DNA of 64,000 nt from CAYQLT01 sp964418425 (lineage in GTDB: Bacteria; Bacillota; Limnochordia; Limnochordales; Geochordaceae). The notes under the pieces are model-generated. The model did no database searches and had not been told where the DNA came from. It worked only from the letters and a program-made list of their open reading frames with translations. Below, in pieces: positions 1-7,959 of the stretch (within the stretch, counting starts at the first letter, position 1; the number at the start of each line of letters is the position of its first letter). The DNA lies in contig CAYQLT010000007.1 of NCBI GenBank assembly GCA_964418425.1, positions 1 to 64,000 on the forward strand, written 5' to 3'. Position numbers and translations under genes: made by a program.

Positions 1-1
1 G

Positions 2-100
2 CCAGGCGACGCACTCGTGATCGAGCCGAAGGGCGCGGGAGTTTTCGAAGCCAGGGTGCTGCCGAGCTTCCGTTCCGTTGCGGAGTTGATCGAGCGATGA
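2..100 (+). CDS. AbrB/MazE-type antitoxin, C-terminal fragment
   Basis: Only the last 32 residues lie in the window; the gene starts before position 1. The tail reads PGDALVIEPKG and ends VAELIER. This resembles the second half of a swapped-hairpin AbrB/SpoVT DNA-binding fold plus the short C-terminal tail that, in VapB-like antitoxins, binds a PIN toxin. Its TGA (98-100) overlaps the ATG of the next small frame (ATGA), the coupling typical of antitoxin-toxin pairs. The family call rests on a short piece and could be wrong. Confidence 0.45.
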   Translation, partial: PGDALVIEPKGAGVFEARVLPSFRSVAELIER

Positions 101-201
101 TCCTCAAGGACCTCGAAGGTCGCCGAGCCGAGGCCTGGATCGACCCGGCCGTGCTACACGAATTGACGTATGTCAGCGCCTGGCGCCGAGAGGCAAAATG
201 A
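97..201 (+). pseudogene. Short PIN-like toxin remnant
   Basis: A 34-codon frame translationally coupled to the antitoxin tail. It holds IDPAVLHELTYV, which resembles the helix following the first acidic site in PIN (VapC) ribonucleases, but the frame stops after WRREAK. PIN toxins are about 130 residues with four separated acidic catalytic residues; neither the N-terminal core nor the rest of the domain is present, so no nuclease activity is expected. Read as the stub of a deleted vapC-like gene. A genuine small unrelated protein cannot be excluded. Confidence 0.3.
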
Positions 202-248
202 CCAGGGGTTCGAGGCGGGGTGAGCCCGCCCCTGCCAGCGGCGGGCCT

Positions 249-2489
249 CTAGCGCCTCACTGGCAGTCGACCGGCCAGGGATCGGGTAAGCACCACGCTG
301 ACGCTCACCGCCATAGCCAGCATGGCCCACACAGGGTGCACTCGCCCGCTCACCGCAGCCAGCACCCCGACCCCGTTAAAGGCCAGGGCGAGCGCGACGT
401 TGGTGGCCGTGAGGCGGTAGGTCGCTCGGGCGAGCTGACGCGCTGCCGCCACGGCCGCCAGCCGTTGCCCCGTCACCACCACATCCGCTGCCTCGATGGC
501 GATGTCGGCCCCGGTGCCGATGGCGATGCCCACATCCGCCTGCATGAGAGCGGGCCCGTCGTTGATTCCGTCGCCCACCATGGCCACCCGCTGCCCCCGG
601 GCCTGGAGGTGCCGGATCACCGCCGCCTTCTCCCCGGGAAGCACCTCCGAGCGCACCTCCTCGATCCCGGCCGCTCGGGCCACGCTTTCCGCTGCCCGAC
701 GGTGGTCGCCGGTCAGCAGCACCGGCCGTACCCCCTGCCGGCGGAGAGCCTCCACGGCATCTCGAGCGTCGGGCTTGAGGGGATCCGCCAGGGCCAAAAG
801 CCCCGCGGCGCGCCCATCTATGCCCACGAGCACGGCTGTCTGGCCGCCTTCCCGCGCCGCATCCGCCCACGCTCGCAGCGGCGTCAGGTCGACCCCCGAT
901 TCGACCAGAAGGCGGGACGTTCCCACCAGAACGCTGTGGCCTTCCACCTCGGCGCTGACGCCGTAGCCCGGGCGTTCCTCGAAGGCGGATGGCGACGAAA
1001 GCGAAAGATCCCGCTCCCGGGCGGCCCGCACGATCGCGGCGGCCAGAGGGTGGTCGGAGAGCAGCTCCGCGCTGGCCGCAAGCCGAAGGAGGTGGTTCTC
1101 CGCACCGTCAAGCGCCTGAATCCCCACAAGGGCCGGCTTGCCCTCGGTCAGCGTTCCCGTTTTGTCGAAGACGATCACCCGGACGTCCTTGAACACCTGA
1201 AACGCCTCGCCGGAGCGCATCAGGATCCCATGGGCGGCCGCTTCACCGCTGGCCCGAACCATGGCCAGCGGGGTCGCCATCCCAAGCGCGCACGGATAAC
1301 CCATGATGAGCACGCTCAGGGCAGCAAAGCTGGCTCGCAGCAGGTCGGGTCCCCCGCCCAGCGCCCACGGCACGAAGAGCCACAGCAGCAGGCCCGCCGC
1401 GCTGGCTGCGAACACCGCGGGGACGTACACAAGCAGCACCCGGTCCACAAGCCGCAGAATACCCGGCTTCATGGCCCGTGCCTCGGCCACGAGGCGGGCC
1501 ACCGCCCGCAGGAAGGTCTCTTCGCCCACCCGCGTCACCCGTACGAGCAGGCCGCCGGTTTGGTTCACCGTGCCGCCGACGACCTCGTCGCCCGGGCCGA
1601 CGTCCCGAGGCATCGGTTCGCCCGTCAGCAGGCTCATGTCCACGGCGGAGGCCCCTTCGACGACGGTTCCATCCACGGGGATCCGCTCCCCGGACCGAAC
1701 CCGCACGAGATCCCCCACGGCCAGTTCCTCGACTCGCACCTCCCTTTCCCCACCGTCCGCCTCTACCCGGCGGGCGGTAGGGGGCTGCAGGGCCATCAGC
1801 CGCCGAACCGCCTGGGAGGCCCGTACGTGCACCAAAACGGAGGTGTAGCCACCTATCAGGTGGAAGGCCAGGACGAACACGGCCGCGCCGAAAAACCCCC
1901 CGGCCGGCCATCCGGGCAAGAAGAGCCCCGCGATGCCCCCGGCCAGACCCCCCACCGCCGATGCCGAAGCGAGGACGTCCTGGTTGAGGATGCCCCGGCG
2001 CAGGGACTGCCAGCCGTTTTGGGCGATGACGAAGCGGCCCGGCCCCAACGTGGCGAACAGCGCCGCCAAGGCCATGGCGCCGGTGAGCCATCCGGTGGGG
2101 CCTGCCCACCGCTGGGCCAGCATGATGGCCGAGGCCGCTCCCAGGAGCGCGCCGGCGGCCAGCGCCCTGCGGCGGGCGAGTTGCAGTTCCCGGTTCTCCG
2201 CCGCAAGGGCTGCCGCCTCGTCGGGAAGTTGGACGCTGTAGCCGATGGCCTCAAGCGCTTGCTCGACTCGCGACGGCTGCAGCCGAGACGGGTCGTAGAC
2301 CACCAGCGCCTCCGAATGGGCCAGGCTCACCTGAACCGAGGAGACGCCGGGGAGGCGTGCGAGCGCCTTCTCGATGGAGCGAGTGCAAAGCGAACAGTGC
2401 ATCCCGCCCACCTTCAGGTGCAGGCGGCGGTATCGGTCTTCCGTCCCGGGCGCCGGCAAGGCCATCCGGGCGGCCCCTGGCTCCGGCAT
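249..2489 (-). CDS. Heavy-metal (copper-type) translocating P-type ATPase
   Basis: Predicted inner-membrane pump of 746 residues that exports soft metal ions using ATP. In order: an N-terminal HMA metal-binding domain with GGMHCSLC (residues ~30-36), transmembrane helices, the actuator motif TGEP (~287), the membrane metal site, the phosphorylation motif DKTGTLT (~440) and the hinge GDGIND (~637). The usual CPC of the transport helix is YPC here (GYPCALG, ~395), so one cysteine ligand is missing, which may alter ion choice. The ATG at 2489 was chosen for the GGGGG-rich stretch just upstream; an ATG at 2465 is an alternative. The gene sits directly behind a MerR-type promoter and in the same direction as merR and the exporter gene upstream, so metal-induced expression is likely. 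The substrate (Cu+ or another soft metal) is inferred. Confidence 0.93.
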   Translation of the reverse strand: MPEPGAARMALPAPGTEDRYRRLHLKVGGMHCSLCTRSIEKALARLPGVSSVQVSLAHSEALVVYDPSRLQPSRVEQALEAIGYSVQLPDEAAALAAENRELQLARRRALAAGALLGAASAIMLAQRWAGPTGWLTGAMALAALFATLGPGRFVIAQNGWQSLRRGILNQDVLASASAVGGLAGGIAGLFLPGWPAGGFFGAAVFVLAFHLIGGYTSVLVHVRASQAVRRLMALQPPTARRVEADGGEREVRVEELAVGDLVRVRSGERIPVDGTVVEGASAVDMSLLTGEPMPRDVGPGDEVVGGTVNQTGGLLVRVTRVGEETFLRAVARLVAEARAMKPGILRLVDRVLLVYVPAVFAASAAGLLLWLFVPWALGGGPDLLRASFAALSVLIMGYPCALGMATPLAMVRASGEAAAHGILMRSGEAFQVFKDVRVIVFDKTGTLTEGKPALVGIQALDGAENHLLRLAASAELLSDHPLAAAIVRAARERDLSLSSPSAFEERPGYGVSAEVEGHSVLVGTSRLLVESGVDLTPLRAWADAAREGGQTAVLVGIDGRAAGLLALADPLKPDARDAVEALRRQGVRPVLLTGDHRRAAESVARAAGIEEVRSEVLPGEKAAVIRHLQARGQRVAMVGDGINDGPALMQADVGIAIGTGADIAIEAADVVVTGQRLAAVAAARQLARATYRLTATNVALALAFNGVGVLAAVSGRVHPVWAMLAMAVSVSVVLTRSLAGRLPVRR

Positions 2490-2515
2490 GGGCTGCACAC
2501 CCCCGTCCTGCGGGC

Positions 2516-2546
2516 AAGCTACACCTTCCAGTGGGGGTAAGGTCAA
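2516..2546 (-). promoter_or_regulatory. MerR-type metal-responsive promoter of the P-type ATPase
   Basis: Read leftwards, a -35 TTGACC (2546-2541) and a -10 TAGCTT (2521-2516) are separated by 19 bp, the over-long spacer that marks MerR-family promoters. Between them lies an imperfect 21-bp dyad (2523-2543), with outer arms ACCTT and AAGGT. It is close in sequence to the dyad before merR at 5158-5178. Confidence 0.8.
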
Positions 2547-2559
2547 GGCGGGCGTGTGA

Positions 2560-4197
2560 CTACTCCCCCACCGAGCGCACCGATGCCCGGGCGGGCAGCC
2601 GCCAGGCCAGCAGCAAGGTTCCCAGTGCGAGCAAGGCCACCGCGACGTAGACGGTGTGCAGGGAGGTGGCCAGGGCATCGCGCAGGGCCGCGAGCCGTTC
2701 GGGGTCGAGCTGCGCCCGTGCGGCGTCGTCCATGAGGAGTTCAATGACCCGCCGGCCCGGGAAGCCCGAGAGCCCGCCGGAGGCTGGCTCGGCCCCCTGA
2801 AGCCCGGGCCGCAGGCCCATGGCCGCCGCAGCCCGGTCCAGAGCGGCCGCGAGTCCGTGGTTTAGGAGGCTGCCAAGCGCCGCCGCGCCAACCGCTCCGC
2901 CGAAGATGCGGGCGAACATGAGCGCGGCCGTCGCCGACCCCCGCTGCTCCCACGGTACGCTGGTCTGAACCGCCACCAGCAATGTGGTGGTCACAAGTCC
3001 CATGCCCGCACCGGTGAAGAAGGAGCCCGCGGCCGCCCACCAGGGGCTGCGGTCGGCACCGAGGGTCACGAACCAGGCAGAACCTGCGACCAGGAGCAGG
3101 CCGCCCAGGAGAGCGTTGGTGCGAAACGTCACCCGCAGGAGCAGTCGCCCCGCCAGAGTGCTGGCCAGCGGCCACCCCACCGACATCGAGGTCAGGCAGA
3201 ACCCGGCCACGGCTACAGGCGCCCCCATCACCGCCCGAACATAGGTGGGCAGGAAGGCGGTGGCCCCCGTGAGCAGCCCGCCGGTGAGCAGGGAGACGGC
3301 CGTGCTCGACGCCACCACGGGGTGGCGCCAGCTGGCCAGAGGCAGCACGGGCTCGGAGGCTCGCTGCTCCCAGCGGGCCAACGCCACGGCGCCCACTCCC
3401 GCCGCCGCCAAAAGCCCGGCCGTAAGCCAAACTCTGGCCGAACCGGCGCCGACCGCACCGCCGTCCGCCCCGCCCCCCGTGCCCGCCGTGTCGGAACCGC
3501 CGTTAAGCGCCACCAGGGTGGCGACGGTCACGGCCAGCAACAGGCCGGCGCCCGCGTAATCGATCCGCCGCGACGATGGAGTGACCTGCTCGTGCAAAAA
3601 GCGCGCCATCGCCGCCAGCGCCACCAGCCCGATGGGCAGGTTGATCCAGAACACCCAGGCCCAGTGGCCGTAGGTCACGAACGCGCTGCCCAGCACCGGG
3701 CCGATGATGGACGAGATGCCCCACACGCTGGAGAGGTAGCCCTGGATACGGGCGCGCTGTTCGGGGCTGTAGATGTCGCCCACGATGGTGGTCACGGTGG
3801 GCAGGATGCCACCTGCGCCCAGACCCTGCAGGCCCCTGGCGGCGATGAGCTGGCCCATGGAGCGCGCCATGCCGGCCAGCAGGCACCCGACCAGGAAGAG
3901 GGAGGTGGCGGTCGAAAACACCGGCTTTCTCCCATAGAGGTCAGCGAGCTTGCCGTAGATGGGGATCGTGACGGCCTGGGCCAGCAGGAAGCTGGAGAAG
4001 ACCCAGCTGAACCGGTTGAAGCCGCCGACGTCCGCGACGATCGCAGGCATAGCCGTGGCCACGATGGTCGCCTCCACCGAGGCCATGAACATCGCGAGCA
4101 TCACCGCGCCCAGTACCAGGGAGCGGCGACTCCTTTCCCGAGCGCCCTGGGGAGGAGGGGCGGCGCCGGTGCTGCTCCGCGATCTCTCGATGTCCAT
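2560..4197 (-). CDS. DHA2-family (EmrB/QacA-like) major facilitator exporter
   Basis: 545-residue polytopic membrane protein with about 14 predicted helices, the size of drug:H+ antiporter family 2. The first helix carries MASVEATIVATAMPAI. The loop after helix 2 has GKLADLYGRKPVF (motif A), and helix 5 has GPVLGSAF (motif C, an antiporter signature). It lies between merR and the metal ATPase on the same strand, ending 71 bp before the ATPase start, so it may belong to the same stress response, but its own upstream region shows no MerR operator. The Shine-Dalgarno site before ATG 4197 is weak. Substrate unknown. Confidence 0.9.
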   Translation of the reverse strand: MDIERSRSSTGAAPPPQGARERSRRSLVLGAVMLAMFMASVEATIVATAMPAIVADVGGFNRFSWVFSSFLLAQAVTIPIYGKLADLYGRKPVFSTATSLFLVGCLLAGMARSMGQLIAARGLQGLGAGGILPTVTTIVGDIYSPEQRARIQGYLSSVWGISSIIGPVLGSAFVTYGHWAWVFWINLPIGLVALAAMARFLHEQVTPSSRRIDYAGAGLLLAVTVATLVALNGGSDTAGTGGGADGGAVGAGSARVWLTAGLLAAAGVGAVALARWEQRASEPVLPLASWRHPVVASSTAVSLLTGGLLTGATAFLPTYVRAVMGAPVAVAGFCLTSMSVGWPLASTLAGRLLLRVTFRTNALLGGLLLVAGSAWFVTLGADRSPWWAAAGSFFTGAGMGLVTTTLLVAVQTSVPWEQRGSATAALMFARIFGGAVGAAALGSLLNHGLAAALDRAAAAMGLRPGLQGAEPASGGLSGFPGRRVIELLMDDAARAQLDPERLAALRDALATSLHTVYVAVALLALGTLLLAWRLPARASVRSVGE

Positions 4198-4328
4198 GCG
4201 TGCGGCTTGGCGCGTTGCCTACCCCAAGGGACAGGGGTTCGGTGGCCCGGGCGGCCTCCCCTTCCGGGGACGGTGCGTGAGCAGCAGAACGGTGCCGCAG
4301 GCTGCGCAGGCGGGCAACGGCGGGTCGG

Positions 4329-4481
4329 TTAAGGGGAGACCGACGCGCGGCCCATCAGCCATGAGACCGCCGAGAGCAAGAGCAGGAGTGCCCACCAGAC
4401 GGCTGCAGCCAGCAGCGCGCCGGCCCCCGAGCCGGGAAAACCGGCTCGCCGGTGAATTTCCGGGGGGCGGTGGGCCGGCAT
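4329..4481 (-). CDS. Possible small single-helix membrane protein
   Basis: A 50-residue frame in the otherwise empty 490-bp stretch between merR and the exporter (4198-4687). It has a polar start (PAHRPPEIHRRAG) and one strongly hydrophobic segment, AALLAAA-like then VWWALLLLLSAVSWL, long enough to span a membrane, and it ends RASVSP. A GGAGGGG sequence lies 11 nt before this ATG; an ATG at 4490 is also in frame but too close to it. No family recognised. High GC makes chance frames common, so this is tentative; the rest of the interval shows nothing clear. Confidence 0.3.
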   Translation of the reverse strand: MPAHRPPEIHRRAGFPGSGAGALLAAAVWWALLLLLSAVSWLMGRASVSP

Positions 4482-4687
4482 CGGACGCATACCCCTCCAT
4501 CCGGGCAACGGCGAACTCACGTGCGGCACGGTTACTTGAGGGCCAACCGTAGGTTCCCGAAAACGAATCCTGATACCAGCATGCACGGGCCGGCCGAGGG
4601 CCGAAACGGTCGGATGCCCCGGCGAACCGGGGACATCCGTCCAGGGCGTTGCGGCCCGCGTGGGCAGACTGCGGGCGCGCGTGCACC

Positions 4688-5131
4688 TCAGGGCAGGCCG
4701 GCCGCCGCATGCCCTGGCGCCATGTCCGCGATCACCTCGCAGATGCAGGCCTGCCGGGCTTGCGGGCTCTCGGGATCCGGGACGGACATGGAGCGAGCCG
4801 CGGCGTACAGACCCTCCAGCTGGCGCTTGAGCGCTCTCAGGTTGTCGATCTGCTGGTCGATGGACTGAATCCGGGTGGCGATCCCCTCCAGCACGCTTTC
4901 GCAGGGGGGCCGGCCGCGATCCCACACCGCGAGGATCTCCCGGATCTCTTGCAGGGAGAAGCCCAGGCTCCGGGCGGCCCGGATAAACCGCAAGCGCTCC
5001 ACCTGCTCGGGAAGGTAGACCCGATATCCCGACGGCGTCCGTCCTTTGGGCCGCAAAAGCCCCATCTCTTCGTAGAAGCGCACCGTCTTCGCGCTCACAC
5101 CGGCCGCCGCGGCAAACTCGCCGACCCGCAC
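4688..5131 (-). CDS. MerR-family heavy-metal-responsive regulator
   Basis: 147-residue transcription activator of the MerR/ZntR/CueR group. The N-terminal winged helix (FAAAAGVSAKTVRFYEEMGLL) and the YRVY wing contact DNA. A long dimerisation helix follows. Cysteines at residue 77 (PPCES, at the start of that helix) and at 129 and 131 (QACICEV) sit where metal-sensing MerR proteins place their ligands. The GTG at 5131 was chosen because AGGGAGGTGA lies 8 nt upstream and the homology begins there; longer readings would run over the promoter. It is autoregulated by the 19-bp-spacer promoter immediately upstream and probably activates the ATPase promoter at 2516-2546. The metal is not certain: the CIC pair differs from the canonical CueR loop. 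Confidence 0.9.
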   Translation of the reverse strand: MRVGEFAAAAGVSAKTVRFYEEMGLLRPKGRTPSGYRVYLPEQVERLRFIRAARSLGFSLQEIREILAVWDRGRPPCESVLEGIATRIQSIDQQIDNLRALKRQLEGLYAAARSMSVPDPESPQARQACICEVIADMAPGHAAAGLP

Positions 5132-5150
5132 CGGGCTCACCTCCCTGCTC

Positions 5151-5181
5151 ACTTTAAACCTTCCCGCAGCTGGAAGGTCAA
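5151..5181 (-). promoter_or_regulatory. MerR-type autoregulatory promoter/operator
   Basis: Leftward -35 TTGACC (5181-5176) and -10 TAAAGT (5156-5151) with a 19-bp spacer. The spacer region holds a dyad at 5158-5178 with perfect 7-bp arms ACCTTCC and GGAAGGT around 7 bp. The start codon and Shine-Dalgarno site of merR follow directly. Confidence 0.85.
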
Positions 5182-5314
5182 CGGGGTCTTTGTGGAGACA
5201 GGCGCGGGCGAGGCCGGGTGGGGGCTTTAGGGCGGGGCCCGGCCCGGGGCAGCCGCGGGTCGGCGGGGCACAAGCAGGAGAAGCGGCCGCGGGGAGCGAA
5301 TGCGGCCTGCGGGA

Positions 5315-5328
5315 AGCAAACGATTGCA
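5315..5328. promoter_or_regulatory. LacI-family operator upstream of the sugar kinase
   Basis: The near-perfect palindrome GCAAACGATTGC with a central CG is the typical LacI/PurR operator form. It lies about 35 bp before the kinase start. The same 12-mer core recurs in inverted orientation at 7894-7907, before the isomerase, and the LacI gene lies between the two. Confidence 0.7.
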
Positions 5329-5362
5329 CCCCGGCGGCGCAGGGCGGGCGGTGAGCGGATCG

Positions 5363-6759
5363 ATGGCCTCGGAGTGTGTGGTGGGCTGCGACATTGGTAC
5401 CACCTCTACCAAGGCGGTGCTGATGAGCCGGGACGGGCGGGTGCTGCGGGAGGCCTCCACGGAATACGGAGTGCTAACACCTCGGCCCCTTTGGGCGGAG
5501 CAGTGGCCCGACGTGTGGCTGGAGGCGGCGGGCAAGGTGGTCCGGGAGCTTCTGGCCGACGGACGGGTGGCGCCGCAACAGGTGCGGGCCCTGGCTATCA
5601 GTGGCCTGTATGGGGGTTCCGGGGTCCCGTGCGGGCCTGACATGGAGCCGCTTCGGCCCTGCATCATCTGGATGGACCGGCGGGCGACGGCCGAGGTGGA
5701 GTGGGTCCGCCGCCAGGTGGACCTGGGGCGGCTCTTCGAGATCACCGGAAATCACGTGGACTCCTACTACGGATACACGAAGATCCTGTGGATCCAGCGC
5801 CACGAGCCCGACGTGTGGGCGAAGACCCGGGTGCTGTTGCCGCCCAATCACTATGTCATCTACCGCCTCACGGGCCAGGTCAACATCGATTATTCGGCCG
5901 CCGGCAACCTGGGCGGCGTCTTCGACATGGGGCGGCGGAGCTGGTCTTTGGAGATGCTGGCGGCGCTCGGGATCGATCCGAATCGGCTCCCCCAGGATCT
6001 GGTATCGCCTGCCCAGGTGGCCGGGCGGCTGCACCGGGAAGGGGCCAGCCGGACGGGGCTGTTGGAGGGCACGCCGGTGTACTCCGGCGGCGTGGACGCA
6101 GCGGCCGCCACGCTGAGCGCGGGGGTTCTGGGGGGCGGCGAGCACGTGGCCATGATGGGGACCTCCATGTGCTGGGGGTTCGTGCATGCCCAAAAGCCCC
6201 GCTCGCCGGGCCTGGTCAGCATGCCTTACGTGGTGCGGCCCCTGGAGCTTGTCTACTCCTTCGGGGGCGCCGCCACGGCGGGTGCGCTGGCCCGGTGGTA
6301 CCGTGACGAGCTGGGCGGGCGGGAGCGGGCGGCGGCCGAGATGCTGGGGGTAAGCGCCTACCGCCTGCTGGACCTGCGGGCGGAGTCGGTGCCGCCGGGG
6401 TCGGACGGCCTGATCGTGCTGCCGTACTTCATGGGAGAGCGCAGTCCCATCTGGGATCCGGCCGCCCGGGGCACCGTCGTCGGGCTCACCCTGTACCACA
6501 CGGCGGCGCACCTGTACCGGGCGTTTCTCGAGGGGGTGGCGTACGCGCTGCGGCACAACATCGAAACCGCCATGCAGGCAGGCTACCCCCTGCAGGCCGA
6601 GATGCGGGTGGTCGGGGGAGCGGCCCGCTCCCCGCTTTGGGTACAGATCCTGGCCGACGTGACGGGACGCAGCGTCCGGGTTTCCGAGGATGGAGGGGAG
6701 GCGGCCGTCGGGGACGCCATGCTGGCTGCCCTCGCCTGCGGAATGGTGAGCGAGAAGGA
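5363..6759 (+). CDS. FGGY-family carbohydrate kinase (3' end lost in gap)
   Basis: Sugar kinase of the xylulokinase/gluconokinase/fuculokinase superfamily, phosphorylating a pentulose, hexulose or related sugar with ATP. Visible: the N-terminal phosphate loop GCDIGTTSTKAVL, the FGGY_N body, the catalytic-aspartate region YSGGVDAAAATL and the C-terminal ATPase fold ending in GEAAVGDAM. 465 residues are present; the family is usually 490-510, so 25-45 residues are missing in the gap. ATG 5363 follows GGTGAGCGG. It is first in a cluster with LacI, an isomerase, a TRAP transporter and an aldolase, so the substrate is probably the isomerase product; the exact sugar cannot be told. The apparent fusion with LacI across the Ns is an assembly artefact. 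Confidence 0.9.
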
Positions 6760-6859
6760 NNNNNNNNNNNNNNNNNNNNNNNNNNNNNNNNNNNNNNNNN
6801 NNNNNNNNNNNNNNNNNNNNNNNNNNNNNNNNNNNNNNNNNNNNNNNNNNNNNNNNNNN
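6760..6859. other. Assembly gap of 100 N
   Basis: A run of exactly 100 N, the conventional placeholder for a gap of unknown length. It removes the end of the FGGY kinase, the intergenic region and the first part of the LacI helix-turn-helix. Confidence 0.98.
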
Positions 6860-7852
6860 GTGGGCCTGTCACCGTCAACGGTGTCGAGAGCGCTCAACCA
6901 CCCCGAGATGGTGGCCGCGCAGACTCGGGTGCGGGTGGAGGAGGCGGTTCGCAAGCACCGCTACCGGCCCAACACCATTGCCCGCAGCCTGCGGGTTCGA
7001 AGCAGCCAGACCCTCGGACTGGTGGTCTCGGACATCACCAACCCCTTCCACGCCGAGCTGGCCCGGGCGGTGGAGACGGTGGCGCGGGAGCGGGGCTACA
7101 CGGTGCTGCTCTCCAACAGCGACGAGGACGAGCGGCAGGAGCGGCTTGCCCTCGACGCCCTGCTCAGCTGGCGGGTGCGAGGGCTCATCCTGGCGCCGTG
7201 CGGGCGCAACCGGCAACTGGTGGAGGAGAGCCTGCGCCTCGGGGTTCCCGTGGTGCAGGTCGACCGGGTCATCGAGGGGGTGGGGGCGGACGCGGTCTTG
7301 GTGGACAACCGCATGGGAGCGCGGCTCGCCGCCCAGCACCTGCTGGAGCTGGGACACCGCCGGGTCGGGCACATCGCCGGCCCTCCTCGCCTCACCACCG
7401 GCGCACAGCGCCTGGAGGGGTTCCGGGAGGCCATGGGGGCGGCGGGCGTGCCCCAGGAGCACCAACCCGTCGCCTTTGGAGACTTCCGGGAGGAGGGAGG
7501 GTACCGGGCCACCCTGGAGCTGATGCGGCGATGGGAGAGGCCGGATCTGCGCCCGACGGCGCTCTTTGTGGCCAACAACGAGATGGCCGCCGGCGCCATC
7601 CGGGCCCTGTCGGAGATGGGCCTGAGCATCCCCGCCGACGTATCCTTCGTCAGCTTCGACGACTCCCGCTGGGCCCGTTTGATGCGCCCCGCGCTGACGG
7701 TGGTCGCCCAGCCGGTGGAGGAGCTGGGCCGTACGGCCGCCGAGCTGATCATCCGGCGCATCGAGGCGGGTAAGGCCGGAACCACCGTCTACATGCTCCA
7801 GCCGGCTCTGATACGCCGGGAGTCGACGGCTCCGCCGCCAAAAGCCAGCTGA
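6860..7852 (+). CDS. LacI-family transcriptional regulator (N-terminus lost in gap)
   Basis: Repressor of the LacI/GalR family, 330 residues visible. The first residues, VGLSPSTVSRALNHPE, are the recognition helix of the LacI HTH; about ten residues before it are hidden by Ns. The hinge helix (NTIARSLR) leads into a periplasmic-binding-protein-like sensor domain with SDITNPFHAEL, the GLILAPC segment and VSFVSFDDSRWA near the end. It is embedded in the carbohydrate cluster, and LacI-type palindromes lie before the kinase and before the isomerase, so it is the likely local regulator. The effector is unknown; it should be a sugar or sugar phosphate of this pathway. Confidence 0.92.
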   Translation: MGLSPSTVSRALNHPEMVAAQTRVRVEEAVRKHRYRPNTIARSLRVRSSQTLGLVVSDITNPFHAELARAVETVARERGYTVLLSNSDEDERQERLALDALLSWRVRGLILAPCGRNRQLVEESLRLGVPVVQVDRVIEGVGADAVLVDNRMGARLAAQHLLELGHRRVGHIAGPPRLTTGAQRLEGFREAMGAAGVPQEHQPVAFGDFREEGGYRATLELMRRWERPDLRPTALFVANNEMAAGAIRALSEMGLSIPADVSFVSFDDSRWARLMRPALTVVAQPVEELGRTAAELIIRRIEAGKAGTTVYMLQPALIRRESTAPPPKAS

Positions 7853-7893
7853 AGCCGGTTGACGGGTTGGCGGGTTGGTGCCACGGACCGGGA

Positions 7894-7907
7894 TGCAATC
7901 GTTTGTG
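7894..7907. promoter_or_regulatory. Second LacI-type operator, upstream of the isomerase
   Basis: TGCAATCGTTTG, the inverted form of the palindrome at 5315-5328, lies in the 107-bp space between lacI and the isomerase start. Two copies of one 12-mer around the regulator gene support a dedicated operator. Confidence 0.65.
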
Positions 7908-7959
7908 GCCGCCTCCCGGCAGCGGCTGCATCGTCTCGGGAAAGGTGGATGAACGGCAA

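Noticed and set aside
198..2540. 780-codon open frame on the plus strand opposite the metal ATPase
   Set aside because: Antisense shadow: the opposite strand has all P-type ATPase motifs, while this frame is low-complexity H/R/P/G sequence typical of GC-rich antisense.
4219..4925. Two overlapping minus-strand frames between merR and the exporter
   Set aside because: Mostly low-complexity and partly antisense or overlapping merR; only the short hydrophobic end was kept as a tentative small protein.
5363..7852. Kinase-LacI fusion protein
   Set aside because: The reading frame is joined only through 100 N; both halves lack their normal ends.
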